Positions 41,106 through 48,448 of a DNA stretch of 64,000 nucleotides are shown in pieces (positions within the stretch are counted from its first letter, which is position 1; the number at the start of each line of letters is the position of its first letter). Origin of the DNA: AV40 sp035568175 (GTDB lineage: Bacteria > Verrucomicrobiota > Verrucomicrobiia > Chthoniobacterales > UBA10450); assembly GCA_035568175.1 (NCBI GenBank), contig DATMON010000012.1, positions 1 through 64,000 of the forward strand, written 5' to 3'. The position numbers and the translations under genes are program-made. The notes under the pieces were generated by a model that saw only the letters and a program-made list of their open reading frames with translations, made no database searches and was not told where the DNA came from.

Positions 41106-41228
41106 AGTTCAGATTATCAGGAATCCAGGAACACGGCGAGCGGGGACGCCGTCGGGTAGATGGTCACACCGCCGAGGGCAAGCAGTAAATGAACGGGAGT
41201 GAATGAATCAAAGCAGGAAAAGATGTCG

Positions 41229-41287
41229 AACCACGGATCCGCCTTCGCGTTACCTACGGCGCGACAGGTTACGCGGATAGCGCGGAT
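41229..41287. repeat. Family F repeat interrupted by a family B copy
   Basis: AACCACGGAT (41229-41238), then an insert of about 31 nt (41239-41269, CCGCCTTCGCGTTACCTACG then GCGCGACAGGT, reverse of family B), then TACGCGGATAGCGCGGATTAA. Removing the insert restores a normal family F copy. Confidence 0.65.
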
Positions 41288-41342
41288 TAAACCGCAGACA
41301 ACTTTGCTGGAAGTTTCGCCCAATTCGCGGCATACCAGTGGA

Positions 41343-41672
41343 ATGAACAAGTTCACTTCCACTCGCGACATTATTATCCACACCGGCGAATTTGAGGAAG
41401 CCGTGCGCTTCTACGAACAGGTCTTGGCGTTGCCGGTGACGATGAAGTCCGGGAAGCTCGTGGGATTCGAGACCGGATCGTTCCAACTGTTTGTCGATGG
41501 GCGAAGTCCGCTGAGGACAGGTCCGGTGTTTGAATTGTGCGTGGCGGATGTCGACGCGGCGAAAGAGAAGCTGCTGGCCGCTGGTTGCGAGCTCGTTAGT
41601 GAAGATGCGTCCATTCCTCGTTGTTACATCAAAGATCCCCACGGTTTCATGTTTAATTTGAACCCGGAATGA
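41343..41672 (+). CDS. VOC-family (glyoxalase/bleomycin-resistance fold) protein
   Basis: 109 residues from ATG 41343 (MNKFTSTRDIIIHTGEFEEA); upstream in-frame sequence is a repeat. Single vicinal-oxygen-chelate module pair: FEEAVRFYEQVLALPVTMKSG, FQLFVDGRSP, VFELCVADVDAAKEKLLAAGCELV and YIKDPHGFMFNLNPE. Binds a metal and a small molecule; activity could be isomerase, dioxygenase or binding protein. Stop overlaps the next ATG by 4 nt (ATGA), so coupled to a secreted YCII-like protein. Confidence 0.85.
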   Translation: MNKFTSTRDIIIHTGEFEEAVRFYEQVLALPVTMKSGKLVGFETGSFQLFVDGRSPLRTGPVFELCVADVDAAKEKLLAAGCELVSEDASIPRCYIKDPHGFMFNLNPE

Positions 41673-42094
41673 GCCTCGCTCTAACTGATCTCAAAATGAG
41701 AAATCTCTATCTCAGCCTCATCATTCCGCTGCTTTGCGTCGTCGTTCAACCGTTGGCTGCTCAAGCGCCGACGCCGGCGGCTAAACCGAAACAGTTCATT
41801 TACGTATTGCATCTCGTGCCGCGTCTTTATGATGACAAAGCTTGGACGGCCGAGGACAAGGCAGCGGTGGATGGGCATCTCGCCAATTTCAAGGCAGCGG
41901 TTCAGTCCGGTCAGCTGATTCTGGCCGGTCGCGCCATGGAGAGTGGCGACAAAACATTTGGGATTGCGATCTTCGAAGCCGTCGACGAAACGGCCGCGCG
42001 AAAATTCATGGAATCCGATCCTGCGGTTGCGGCGGGCGTGATGACCGCCGAACTGCATCCGTTCGCGGTTGTCCTTCAGCGCAAGAATCCTTAG
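41669..42094 (+). CDS. Secreted YCII-like protein
   Basis: 141 residues; the coupled ATG at 41669 or the internal ATG 41696 (MRNLYLSLIIPLLCVVVQPLAAQA signal peptide). The mature domain, PKQFIYVLHLVPRLYDD...ADGHLANFKAAVQSGQLILAGRAMESGDKTFGIAIFEAVDETAARKFMESDPAV, has the YCII ferredoxin-like pattern, including the HlxxLxxxGxlxxaGp region. Function not known; a small-molecule-binding or dehydratase-like role has been proposed for the family. Translationally coupled to the VOC gene. Confidence 0.82.
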   Translation: MSLALTDLKMRNLYLSLIIPLLCVVVQPLAAQAPTPAAKPKQFIYVLHLVPRLYDDKAWTAEDKAAVDGHLANFKAAVQSGQLILAGRAMESGDKTFGIAIFEAVDETAARKFMESDPAVAAGVMTAELHPFAVVLQRKNP

Positions 42095-42915
42095 GCTTCG
42101 TCGAGGACTACTCGCTCCACGTGCGAATAGATGTTGAACGACGGCGGCCGGAGAAAACCGATTAATGTCTGATTGCTTTCGCGGGCAAACTCCATCGCCA
42201 ACGTCGATGGCGCCGAGACCGAAGCAACCATTGGAATTCCGGCCGCGAGCGCTTTTTGCATGATCTCAAATGAAGCGCGTCCGCTGACCAATAACAGATG
42301 TCGATCCAGCGGAAGCTTTCCCTCGAGAAACGCGCGTCCGATTGCTTTGTCGACCGCGTTGTGCCGGCCGATGTCTTCGCGAACAATTTGCGCTTCGCCA
42401 TCGGCTGCGAAAATCCCGGCGGCATGAATCCCGCCAGTGCGCGCGAATTCGGATTGGTTCGCACGTAATTCGGTTGGCAAACGCAGAAGCGTGTCGATGT
42501 CGATCCGGATCGGTGCCGATGTAATGGGCGGAAAATTTTGCCGGATCGCGTCGATGCTTTCCTTACCGCACAACCCACAACTGGTCGAAATCGTGCCGAA
42601 CCTCTGTGCCGAGTTCAATTTTGGTTTCGCATTCGCCGCCAGATGAATAGTGATGATGTTCTCGCGGTTCCGGGCTGACGCCGGCCGTGAGAATTTCTCA
42701 ATCTTATCGGTGCTGCGAACAATCCCGTCGGAAAGGAGAAAGCCCGCGGCTAGCTCTTCATCGTGACCAGGCGTGCGCATCGTCGTCGCCACCGTTTTGC
42801 GGCCGATGCGGATTTCGAGCGGCTCTTCCACGGTGAGCTCGTCGCGCTGATACTCAAGCGCGCCGTCGCGCGTACGCCGGATGACTTGGCCGGGTCCGAT
42901 TCCGTTTTCTTTCAT
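42091..42915 (-). CDS. fdhD: Sulfur carrier protein FdhD
   Basis: 274 residues. FdhD moves sulfur from IscS to the molybdenum cofactor of formate dehydrogenase. It has the CGLCGK motif (CxxC near residue 117), EEPLEIRIGRKTVATTMRTPGHDEELAAGFL, DIGRHNAVDKAIG and SGRASFEIMQKALAAGIPM. Lies divergent from the MOSC and mobA genes, 12 nt apart at the starts, so a Moco locus. No formate dehydrogenase gene is in the window. The 3' end converges on and overlaps the YCII stop by 4 nt. Confidence 0.94.
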   Translation of the reverse strand: MKENGIGPGQVIRRTRDGALEYQRDELTVEEPLEIRIGRKTVATTMRTPGHDEELAAGFLLSDGIVRSTDKIEKFSRPASARNRENIITIHLAANAKPKLNSAQRFGTISTSCGLCGKESIDAIRQNFPPITSAPIRIDIDTLLRLPTELRANQSEFARTGGIHAAGIFAADGEAQIVREDIGRHNAVDKAIGRAFLEGKLPLDRHLLLVSGRASFEIMQKALAAGIPMVASVSAPSTLAMEFARESNQTLIGFLRPPSFNIYSHVERVVLDEA

Positions 42916-42927
42916 CGATGCGGTGCA

Positions 42928-43425
42928 ATGATATCATTTGGCGCGGTGAAAATCTGTCATCTTTACATCTCGCCGGGACACAACTTTGTCGGACACTACG
43001 GTCAGGAGCCGGATGAATTTCCGATGATCGAAGTGCCGATGGTCGAGTGCGTGGCCGGCCGCGGGTTGCGGGGCGATCGTTATTTCGATTTCAAGGCGGA
43101 TTACAAAGGACAGGTGACTTTTTTCTCGCTCGAAGTTTTCGAAGAGTTCTGCGACGCGTTGCAGGTGCAGGGGATCCCGCCAAGCGCGGTGCGGCGAAAC
43201 ATTTTCACGCGCGATGTCGATCTTAACAGCTTGATTGGGCAAGAATTCGAAGCGCAAGGCGTTCGCTTTCATGGAACGGAGGAGAGTCGGCCATGTGATT
43301 GGATGAATCGCGCGATTGGGCCGGGCGCGAGAGAATTTCTCAAAGGCCGCGGCGGTTTACGCGCTCGAATTGTTACCGACGGCATTCTGCGCTCGGCGGC
43401 ACCAGTCCCGGCGGCGACGGAATGA
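42928..43425 (+). CDS. MOSC-domain protein
   Basis: 165 residues from ATG 42928 (a GTG at 42946 is also possible, as is longer N-terminus in frame). MOSC core: VECVAGRGLRGDRYFDFKADYKGQVTFFSLEVFEEFCDALQ, RRNIFTRDVDLNSLIGQEFEAQGVRFHGTEESRPCDWMN with the key Cys, and RGGLRARIVTDG. MOSC proteins carry sulfur or reduce N-oxides with Moco. The stop overlaps mobA start (ATGA), supporting a cofactor-handling role. Confidence 0.88.
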   Translation: MISFGAVKICHLYISPGHNFVGHYGQEPDEFPMIEVPMVECVAGRGLRGDRYFDFKADYKGQVTFFSLEVFEEFCDALQVQGIPPSAVRRNIFTRDVDLNSLIGQEFEAQGVRFHGTEESRPCDWMNRAIGPGAREFLKGRGGLRARIVTDGILRSAAPVPAATE

Positions 43426-43994
43426 AAATTAGCGCGGTGCTGGTGGCCGGCGGCAAATCGCGCCGAATGGGGCAGGACAAAGCAACGATTCTGTTTCGAG
43501 ACGCGCCGCTCTGGCAAAACCAACTTCAAATTCTCCGAAAACTTTCGCCGAAAGAAATTTTCGTCTCAGCCCCGAGCCAGCCGGCGTGGCGTCCGTCCGA
43601 CGTGACGTTCGTTCCCGATGACCAGCCATCCCGCGGTCCGCTCAGTGGAATTGCCGCGGCCTTGTCTCGGATCACAACGAACCATTTGGTCGCTCTCGCG
43701 ATCGATATGCCGTTCATGACGGAAAGTTATTTACGTAGTCTTTGCGAGAGAATTGAGCCTGGCCGCGGGATTGTTCCATTGATTGAGAATCGGGCCGAGC
43801 CGCTGGCGGCGATCTATCCGCGCGAGGCGCAGGACGATGTCGTCGCCGCCCTTTCCGGCAGCGATTTTTCACTTCAATCGCTGATCTGCCAGCTGATCGC
43901 AGCCGACAAGCTCGTGGCGGTTGAAGTTTCGACGGAGGAACGGGCATTGTTTCGAAATTTGAACGAACCTCAGGATCTCATTTCTGATCGCTGA
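43422..43994 (+). CDS. mobA: Molybdenum cofactor guanylyltransferase
   Basis: 190 residues from ATG 43422 (MKISAVLVAGGKSRRMGQDKAT). Loop GxSxRMGxDK binds GTP; FVPDDQPSRGPLSGIAAAL and AIDMPFM (Asp for metal) follow. Joins GMP to molybdopterin to make MGD for enzymes such as formate dehydrogenase. Coupled to the MOSC gene by an ATGA overlap. moeA is found at 59074 and fdhD next door, so most late Moco steps are in this window. Confidence 0.93.
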   Translation: MKISAVLVAGGKSRRMGQDKATILFRDAPLWQNQLQILRKLSPKEIFVSAPSQPAWRPSDVTFVPDDQPSRGPLSGIAAALSRITTNHLVALAIDMPFMTESYLRSLCERIEPGRGIVPLIENRAEPLAAIYPREAQDDVVAALSGSDFSLQSLICQLIAADKLVAVEVSTEERALFRNLNEPQDLISDR

Positions 43995-44060
43995 CCTGTG
44001 ACCGCTGACATCTGATCTCTGTTCCGTGGCACCGAGGTTGCTCAAGCAGGTGCCGCCGAC

Positions 44061-44480
44061 ATGAGAAAATTTGAGCCGTTGCCGGAGGAACTTCAGCCCG
44101 TCATCCATAGTCTCGAGCTGAAAGCGCTTCTGGTGGTCGATGACGACAAGCAGCTGGCTTCGGCGCTGCAATGGATCCTGGCCGACGAGAATTTTCTGGT
44201 CGATATCGCTTTCGATGGCGAAGAAGCGATGCTCAAGGTCAAGGCGCACGAATACGACGCGGTCATCTGTGATCTGAAAATGCCGAAGCTCCGCGGCGAC
44301 GAATTTTATATGAAGGCCAAAGACTTGCGGCCGTCTCTGGCCGACCGCTTTATTTTCATCACCGGTTTCGCCGCCGATCCGCACATCGCGCTGTTTTTTA
44401 ACAAGCACGAGGTGAAATATCTGGTGAAGCCGTTTTCGATCTCGGTCCTGATCGATTGCGTGAAGCAGCTGCTCTGCTAG
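44061..44480 (+). CDS. Single-domain response regulator
   Basis: 139 residues: a short N-terminal lead, then one CheY-like receiver. Acidic pocket LVVDDDKQLASALQ, phospho-Asp in AVICDLKMPKLRG near residue 75, Thr/Gly in IFITGFAADPH, and Lys in YLVKPFSI. There is no output domain and no histidine kinase nearby, so it likely passes signals by protein binding to an unlinked kinase. Upstream gap holds a family G repeat (TGACCTGTGACCGCTGACAT, 43985-44022). Confidence 0.9.
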   Translation: MRKFEPLPEELQPVIHSLELKALLVVDDDKQLASALQWILADENFLVDIAFDGEEAMLKVKAHEYDAVICDLKMPKLRGDEFYMKAKDLRPSLADRFIFITGFAADPHIALFFNKHEVKYLVKPFSISVLIDCVKQLLC

Positions 44481-44510
44481 TCCGAGCCGGACGGGCCTTT
44501 AGCTGAACGT

Positions 44511-45782
44511 CTACTTATGCGAACCGAGAATCTCCGCAAAGCGCCAGACTTCGTGGAACGTATTGTAGAGCGGCGTCGGCGCGACGCGGATGACATCCGG
44601 TTCGCGGAAATCGCATTTCACGCCGGCGGTCTGGAGTTCCTTGAAGAGTTCTTTTGGATGTTCGTGCGCCAGGATCGACAACTGGCACCCGCGCGTATTC
44701 ATGTCGGCCGGCGTGATCACAGTGAATTTTTTTGATCCGATCTGCTGGATCAAAAATTCAAGATAACCCGTCAGCTTGACTGATTTCGCGCGCAACGGTT
44801 CCATTCCGCCCGCTTCATCAAAGATCGACACCGACGCCCGCAACGGCGCCATCGAAAAGATCGGAGGATTACTGATCTGCCAACCGTCGGCCGACGGGAC
44901 CGGAACAAATTCGGGTTCGAGCTGCATTTTAAAGCGCGTGTTCGGATCGTTCCCGAACCAACCGGCGAGCCGCGGCAATTTAGTATTCGTCGCGTGACGC
45001 TCGTGCACGTACGCGCCAGCGACCGCGCCTGGCCCGGCATTCAGATACTTATAAGAGCACCAGACCGCAAAATCGACATTCCAATCATGCATCGACAACG
45101 GAACGTTGCCGACCGCGTGTGCGAGATCGACACCAACGGTGACGCCTCGCTTTTGTGCCGCTCTCGTAATCGTCGGGATGTCGAACAATTGGCCGGTGAA
45201 AAAATTCACGCCGGCGATCATCACCACCGCGAGCTGGTCAGCATTCATGTCGATAAGATTGGCGATCTCTTCGGTGCGCACGGCAAACTCGCCTTTGCGG
45301 GGACTGGCCAGAACGAGCGCGTCTTTCGGATCGAGCCCATGATGCACGATCTGCGTTTTGATCGCGTAGGTGTCGGAAGGGAACGCCGGATCTTCCATCA
45401 GGATTTTAAAGCGCGCTTTCGTCGGCCGATAGAACGTCGCCATCATCAGGTGCAGGTTCACCGTCAGGCTGTTCATGCAGATCACTTCGATCGGTTTCGC
45501 GCCGACGAGGCGCGCGATCGGTTCGCGCAACGTCTCGTGATACGAATACCAAGGCGTTTTCCCGTCGAGATGCGCGTCGACACCGAGCCTCGCCCAATCC
45601 TCGAGCTCCTGATCGACAACTTGTCGCGCCGATTTCGGCATCAGGCCTAACGAGTTGCCGGTGAAATAAATGAGGGGTTTGCCATCTTTCCCGAGCGGCA
45701 GGTGAAATTTGTCGCGAAATCGGCGTAACGGATCCTCGGCATCGAGTTGCTTCGAGAAATTTTCTTCCTTGGAAAATTGCAT
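44511..45782 (-). CDS. kynU: Kynureninase
   Basis: 423 residues, PLP enzyme of aminotransferase class V. It splits 3-hydroxykynurenine into 3-hydroxyanthranilate and alanine. Start FSKQLDAEDPLRRFRDKF and GNSLGLMPKSAR, then AVVMIAGVNFFTGQLFD, GVDLAHAVGNVP, and PLP Lys in AVWCSYKYLNAGPGA near residue 245. Also matches human KYNU around IVASPRKGEF. Together with kmo, nbaC and nbaD here it forms the kynurenine route. It stands in its own transcript between the response regulator and a frameshifted gene. Confidence 0.95.
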   Translation of the reverse strand: MQFSKEENFSKQLDAEDPLRRFRDKFHLPLGKDGKPLIYFTGNSLGLMPKSARQVVDQELEDWARLGVDAHLDGKTPWYSYHETLREPIARLVGAKPIEVICMNSLTVNLHLMMATFYRPTKARFKILMEDPAFPSDTYAIKTQIVHHGLDPKDALVLASPRKGEFAVRTEEIANLIDMNADQLAVVMIAGVNFFTGQLFDIPTITRAAQKRGVTVGVDLAHAVGNVPLSMHDWNVDFAVWCSYKYLNAGPGAVAGAYVHERHATNTKLPRLAGWFGNDPNTRFKMQLEPEFVPVPSADGWQISNPPIFSMAPLRASVSIFDEAGGMEPLRAKSVKLTGYLEFLIQQIGSKKFTVITPADMNTRGCQLSILAHEHPKELFKELQTAGVKCDFREPDVIRVAPTPLYNTFHEVWRFAEILGSHK

Positions 45783-45819
45783 CGCTCTAATGATACAACG
45801 GAATTATTAGACGCGTGGT

Positions 45820-46382
45820 TTATGTTCTTAAGGCTGGACCTTGCACTGGTTCAAGTCGGCCCAATGGATCTTTCCAAATACCACTGGTTATGAAGTCGCG
45901 CCCAAACTCTGCGAATTCCGGCGTAACCCAATTCATTTCAGCAAAGGTCTCGAAGATGTTGCGATCAATTTCCGGTCCAAAAAGCCGCGCATCAGCCAAT
46001 GCATGGCGCGCCAGTGATCGTCCGCGACGAGGTCGGCCTTTCGGGCGAAGAACATCTCCTGAAGCTGTTCGACATAAGTGCGTACGCGAAACAATACCTC
46101 CCACCTTCCGTCGAGCAGTTTCAGGCAACGTTCCAGCGAAGGTCGAATTATCGGCGGCGCCCATTCACTTTTAAAATGAGCGGCCCAGGCTTGTCGCGCT
46201 TCGATCGCATCTTTCATTAGCGTGTGACTTGTTTCGAAGTGCTGCGCACGCCGTAGCTGGTCGGTTTGCCGCTGCATTTCCTCGACCTGAAGACGTTGTG
46301 CGTGAACTTGCGAGCGCGCGTAGATGAGAGAGACAGTCACGAGAAGGGCCCCCGCAACGCCGGTCCAGATTCCGACATCCAT
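45820..46382 (-). pseudogene. Membrane-anchored helical protein with frameshift
   Basis: The N-terminal part (46382 leftward: MDVGIWTGVAGALLVTVSLI, one membrane helix, then a coiled coil QVHAQRLQVEEMQRQTDQL) ends in frame at 45933. The -1/+1 neighbouring frame continues with clearly coding sequence, FGPEIDRNIFETFAEMNWVTPEFAEFGRDFITSGIWKDPLGR, to 45820. The switch falls in a run of five A (45979-45983), where six would restore one frame (HWLMRGFFGPEID). Either a genuine single-base loss or a sequencing error in a homopolymer. Family unknown. Confidence 0.7.
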
Positions 46383-46418
46383 GTTGATGTTAAGCTTCGC
46401 CAGAAATCGTAGCGACGA

Positions 46419-46883
46419 TCAATCCGTATCACCCGGCGCTTGCATAAATTCGATGGTTGATCCGTCGGGATCTCGAACGTAGATGACGCGTTTGCCGGCG
46501 TTGGGGCCGGCGGTCAGCGTCTGCGGATTGCCCGCCGCTTTCCAACCCGACGCCGCGATTTTTTCCAAGAGCGGCTCCAGATTCTCAACTGTTAGCGCGA
46601 CGTGGACGTGCCCTACATCGCACGGCCGAAGATCGACATGTTGTTTGCGATCGGCTGGCGCGAGATATTCGAGCAGTTCGATCTTGTGTCCGCGCGGAGC
46701 TTTCACGACTGCGAGTTTGAGCTCTGCACCTTTTACACCGGTGATCTGCTCCGCCGTCTCGCCGCTTTGATGCGCGCGATGCGAAAATTCAAAGCCGAGA
46801 ACGTTCTGCCAGAAATCGAGCGAGCGTTCGAGATTCGAAACCGTGATGCCAGTGTGATCGGCCGCGATGATGCGGAAAGACAT
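46419..46883 (-). CDS. VOC-family protein (glyoxalase-like)
   Basis: 154 residues. Two linked VOC modules: ADHTGITVSNLERSLDFWQNVLGFEF ... ELKLAVVKAPRGHKIELLEYL, and VGHVHVALTVENLEPLLEKI ... YVRDPDGSTIEFMQAP. Metal-ligand positions (His in DHTG, Glu in ELLEY, His in HVHV, Glu in IEFM) are present. Likely acts on a small molecule, perhaps as lactoylglutathione lyase-like or extradiol enzyme. Located between the frameshifted gene and the RidA-type gene, same strand. Confidence 0.88.
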   Translation of the reverse strand: MSFRIIAADHTGITVSNLERSLDFWQNVLGFEFSHRAHQSGETAEQITGVKGAELKLAVVKAPRGHKIELLEYLAPADRKQHVDLRPCDVGHVHVALTVENLEPLLEKIAASGWKAAGNPQTLTAGPNAGKRVIYVRDPDGSTIEFMQAPGDTD

Positions 46884-46903
46884 ATTTTCTAAAGTTTGTG
46901 GAG

Positions 46904-46951
46904 GCAGGCGTCTCGCCTGCGGGGGGAATAATTGCAGCCGGGGACGGCTGC
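46904..46951. terminator. Two hairpins between same-strand genes
   Basis: GCAGGCG, TCT, CGCCTGC (46904-46920) and GCAGCCG, GGGA, CGGCTGC (46934-46951). No T run. Probably a terminator or mRNA-protecting hairpin after the RidA-type gene. Confidence 0.5.
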
Positions 46952-46966
46952 CGCCACAGAAGAGTT

Positions 46967-47392
46967 TTATTTGATTGCGGCGATGACTTTCAGCTCGATC
47001 GCGATAGGCGTTGGCAACGCGGTTACCTCAACGGTCGTGCGCGTCGGATTGGGTTTGCCGTCGCCGGCGAAATATTCGGCGTAGAGTTTGTTATACGTCG
47101 GGAAATCGCTTTTCATGTTGGTGAGGAAGACCGTCACATCGACAATGTCGTTCCAATTCGCGCCGGCGTCTTCAAGCACAAGCCGCACATTTTCGAAAAC
47201 AGCGCGGCATTGTTTCTCGATATCGTAACCAACGATCTTCCTGGTCGAGTCGAGCGTGACTCCCGGAATTTCTTTGCTGCCGCGCGCGCGTGGTCCGATT
47301 CCGGAAAGAAAAAGAAAATCGCCGACTCGCTTCGCGTGCGGAAACGCGCCCACCGGTTCCGGCGCGCGCTTGCTTTCGAATGACTGGCTCAT
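46967..47392 (-). CDS. nbaF: 2-aminomuconate deaminase (RidA/YjgF family)
   Basis: 141 residues. RidA-fold: EPVGAFPHAKRVGDFLFLSGIGPRARGSKEIPGV, DIEKQCRAVFENVRLVLEDAGANWNDIVDVTVFLTNM, then PTRTTVEVTALPTPIAIELKVIAAI. The N-terminal FPHAxRVGDFLFLSGIGPR block is characteristic of aminomuconate deaminases (AmnD/NbaF) rather than general RidA. It would release ammonia from 2-aminomuconate after the semialdehyde dehydrogenase. This fits the other kynurenine-route genes in the window. Assignment above RidA level is moderate. Confidence 0.85.
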   Translation of the reverse strand: MSQSFESKRAPEPVGAFPHAKRVGDFLFLSGIGPRARGSKEIPGVTLDSTRKIVGYDIEKQCRAVFENVRLVLEDAGANWNDIVDVTVFLTNMKSDFPTYNKLYAEYFAGDGKPNPTRTTVEVTALPTPIAIELKVIAAIK

Positions 47393-47419
47393 CCTCCGCG
47401 ATAACCACTCGCCGAAGTT

Positions 47420-48043
47420 TTATTTAATTCTCTCGGATACATTATACCAATTCCACTCCCAGGTCTTGCCGTTGTCCGGAGAAAAGGCCTGACTCCAAAC
47501 CGGGCGATCCTTGTTCCGAGCGTCCCAACGAAACATCATAATGATCGGCTTTCCCTTGAAAGTGTCCCTGGCAAAAAAATGTCCGACGCCGTTTTCAAAT
47601 GAGCCGACCACGGGCGGATCGAGGGCGCCGACGTTGCTCGCGACCCAATACAAGCTCCATAACCTGGTTTTCGGGTTAAAGAGTCGCAGGGTGAGGCCTT
47701 CGAAGCGTTTTCCCTCCATTCCCGGCATCTCGGTCGTGGAATAAGTGTCGGCGTCGGCGGTGCCGCTGAGAATTTTGGAATTCTCATCGTAGGAATCGAA
47801 TTCCGTCCACTCGTTGTTGCCCTCCAATCGCTTGTTTAGTCGGCGATTGTGCATCTTCCATTTCCCGACCAGGAAATCGAAGTCGTTAGGCGATGATGTT
47901 GCCGAAGCGGTAACCGTTAACTCGCCCTTTTCATCAAAAGTCAGCTTCGGGATGGCAAGCGTTGGGTCTGTTGTCAGGACGGTTTGCTGCGCGTTTCCAA
48001 AATAACAAATCGCAAGTAACAAAATGGCTATCAGATATTTCAT
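47420..48043 (-). CDS. Secreted protein, DUF1579-like
   Basis: 207 residues from ATG 48043 (MKYLIAILLLAICYFGNAQQ signal peptide); an ATG at 48070 gives 9 extra. The body starts SSPNDFDFLVGKWKMHNRRLNKRLEG, then WTEFDSYDENSKILSGTADADTY, TLRLFNPKTRLWSLYW, and FRWDARNKDRPVWSQAFSPDNGKTWEWNWYN. The FDFLVGxW opening and beta-sandwich pattern match DUF1579-type lipocalin-like proteins of unknown function. Exported. Its 28-nt spacing upstream of the RidA gene suggests co-transcription. Confidence 0.82.
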   Translation of the reverse strand: MKYLIAILLLAICYFGNAQQTVLTTDPTLAIPKLTFDEKGELTVTASATSSPNDFDFLVGKWKMHNRRLNKRLEGNNEWTEFDSYDENSKILSGTADADTYSTTEMPGMEGKRFEGLTLRLFNPKTRLWSLYWVASNVGALDPPVVGSFENGVGHFFARDTFKGKPIIMMFRWDARNKDRPVWSQAFSPDNGKTWEWNWYNVSERIK

Positions 48044-48080
48044 TTCTGTCGGTTTATGATCAATCGACACGCCGCATCAT

Positions 48081-48377
48081 CTAGCCTCCGGCAATTGCGC
48101 CCATGACGAAGAACGGCTCGCTGCCTTTTACGATCGCGTCGGGCAGGGGAGCGTCCGGTGGTTCGTGCGAAATGTCTTCGCCGCATGCAAAGAAGCGGAC
48201 TAGCGGCCGGCGCTTCAACGTTCCGTGATCGCGGATTGTTCCGCGCAACATGGGATACTTTTCTTCCAAAGCGTTGATAACTGCATCCACCGTCACGGTG
48301 CCGTTAAGATCGACATGAACTTCGTCGCCGACTTTCGCCAGCGTGCGCAGATGATGCGGAAGAACAATCCGAATCAT
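48081..48377 (-). CDS. MoaD/ThiS-like ubiquitin-fold protein
   Basis: 98 residues: IRIVLPHHLRTLAKVGDEVHVDL, TVDAVINALEEKYPMLRGTIRD, then LVRFFACGEDISH, ending FFVMGAIAGG. Ubiquitin-like beta-grasp with a C-terminal Gly-Gly, as in sulfur carriers (MoaD, ThiS) and, in some cases, protein tags. Just upstream of the BNR-type protein gene on the same strand, a pairing I recall from other genomes. The partner E1-like enzyme is not in this window. Confidence 0.85.
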   Translation of the reverse strand: MIRIVLPHHLRTLAKVGDEVHVDLNGTVTVDAVINALEEKYPMLRGTIRDHGTLKRRPLVRFFACGEDISHEPPDAPLPDAIVKGSEPFFVMGAIAGG

Positions 48378-48448
48378 ACGGGGAGTTCAACCACGAATAG
48401 ACACGAATCCACACGAATCAGTTGGTGTCCATTTGTGTGCATTCCTGG

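Noticed and set aside
41117..41383. Open frame of 88 codons on the minus strand between kmo and the VOC gene
   Set aside because: Runs across the family F/B nested repeat; no conserved residues. The region is repeat DNA and a promoter area.
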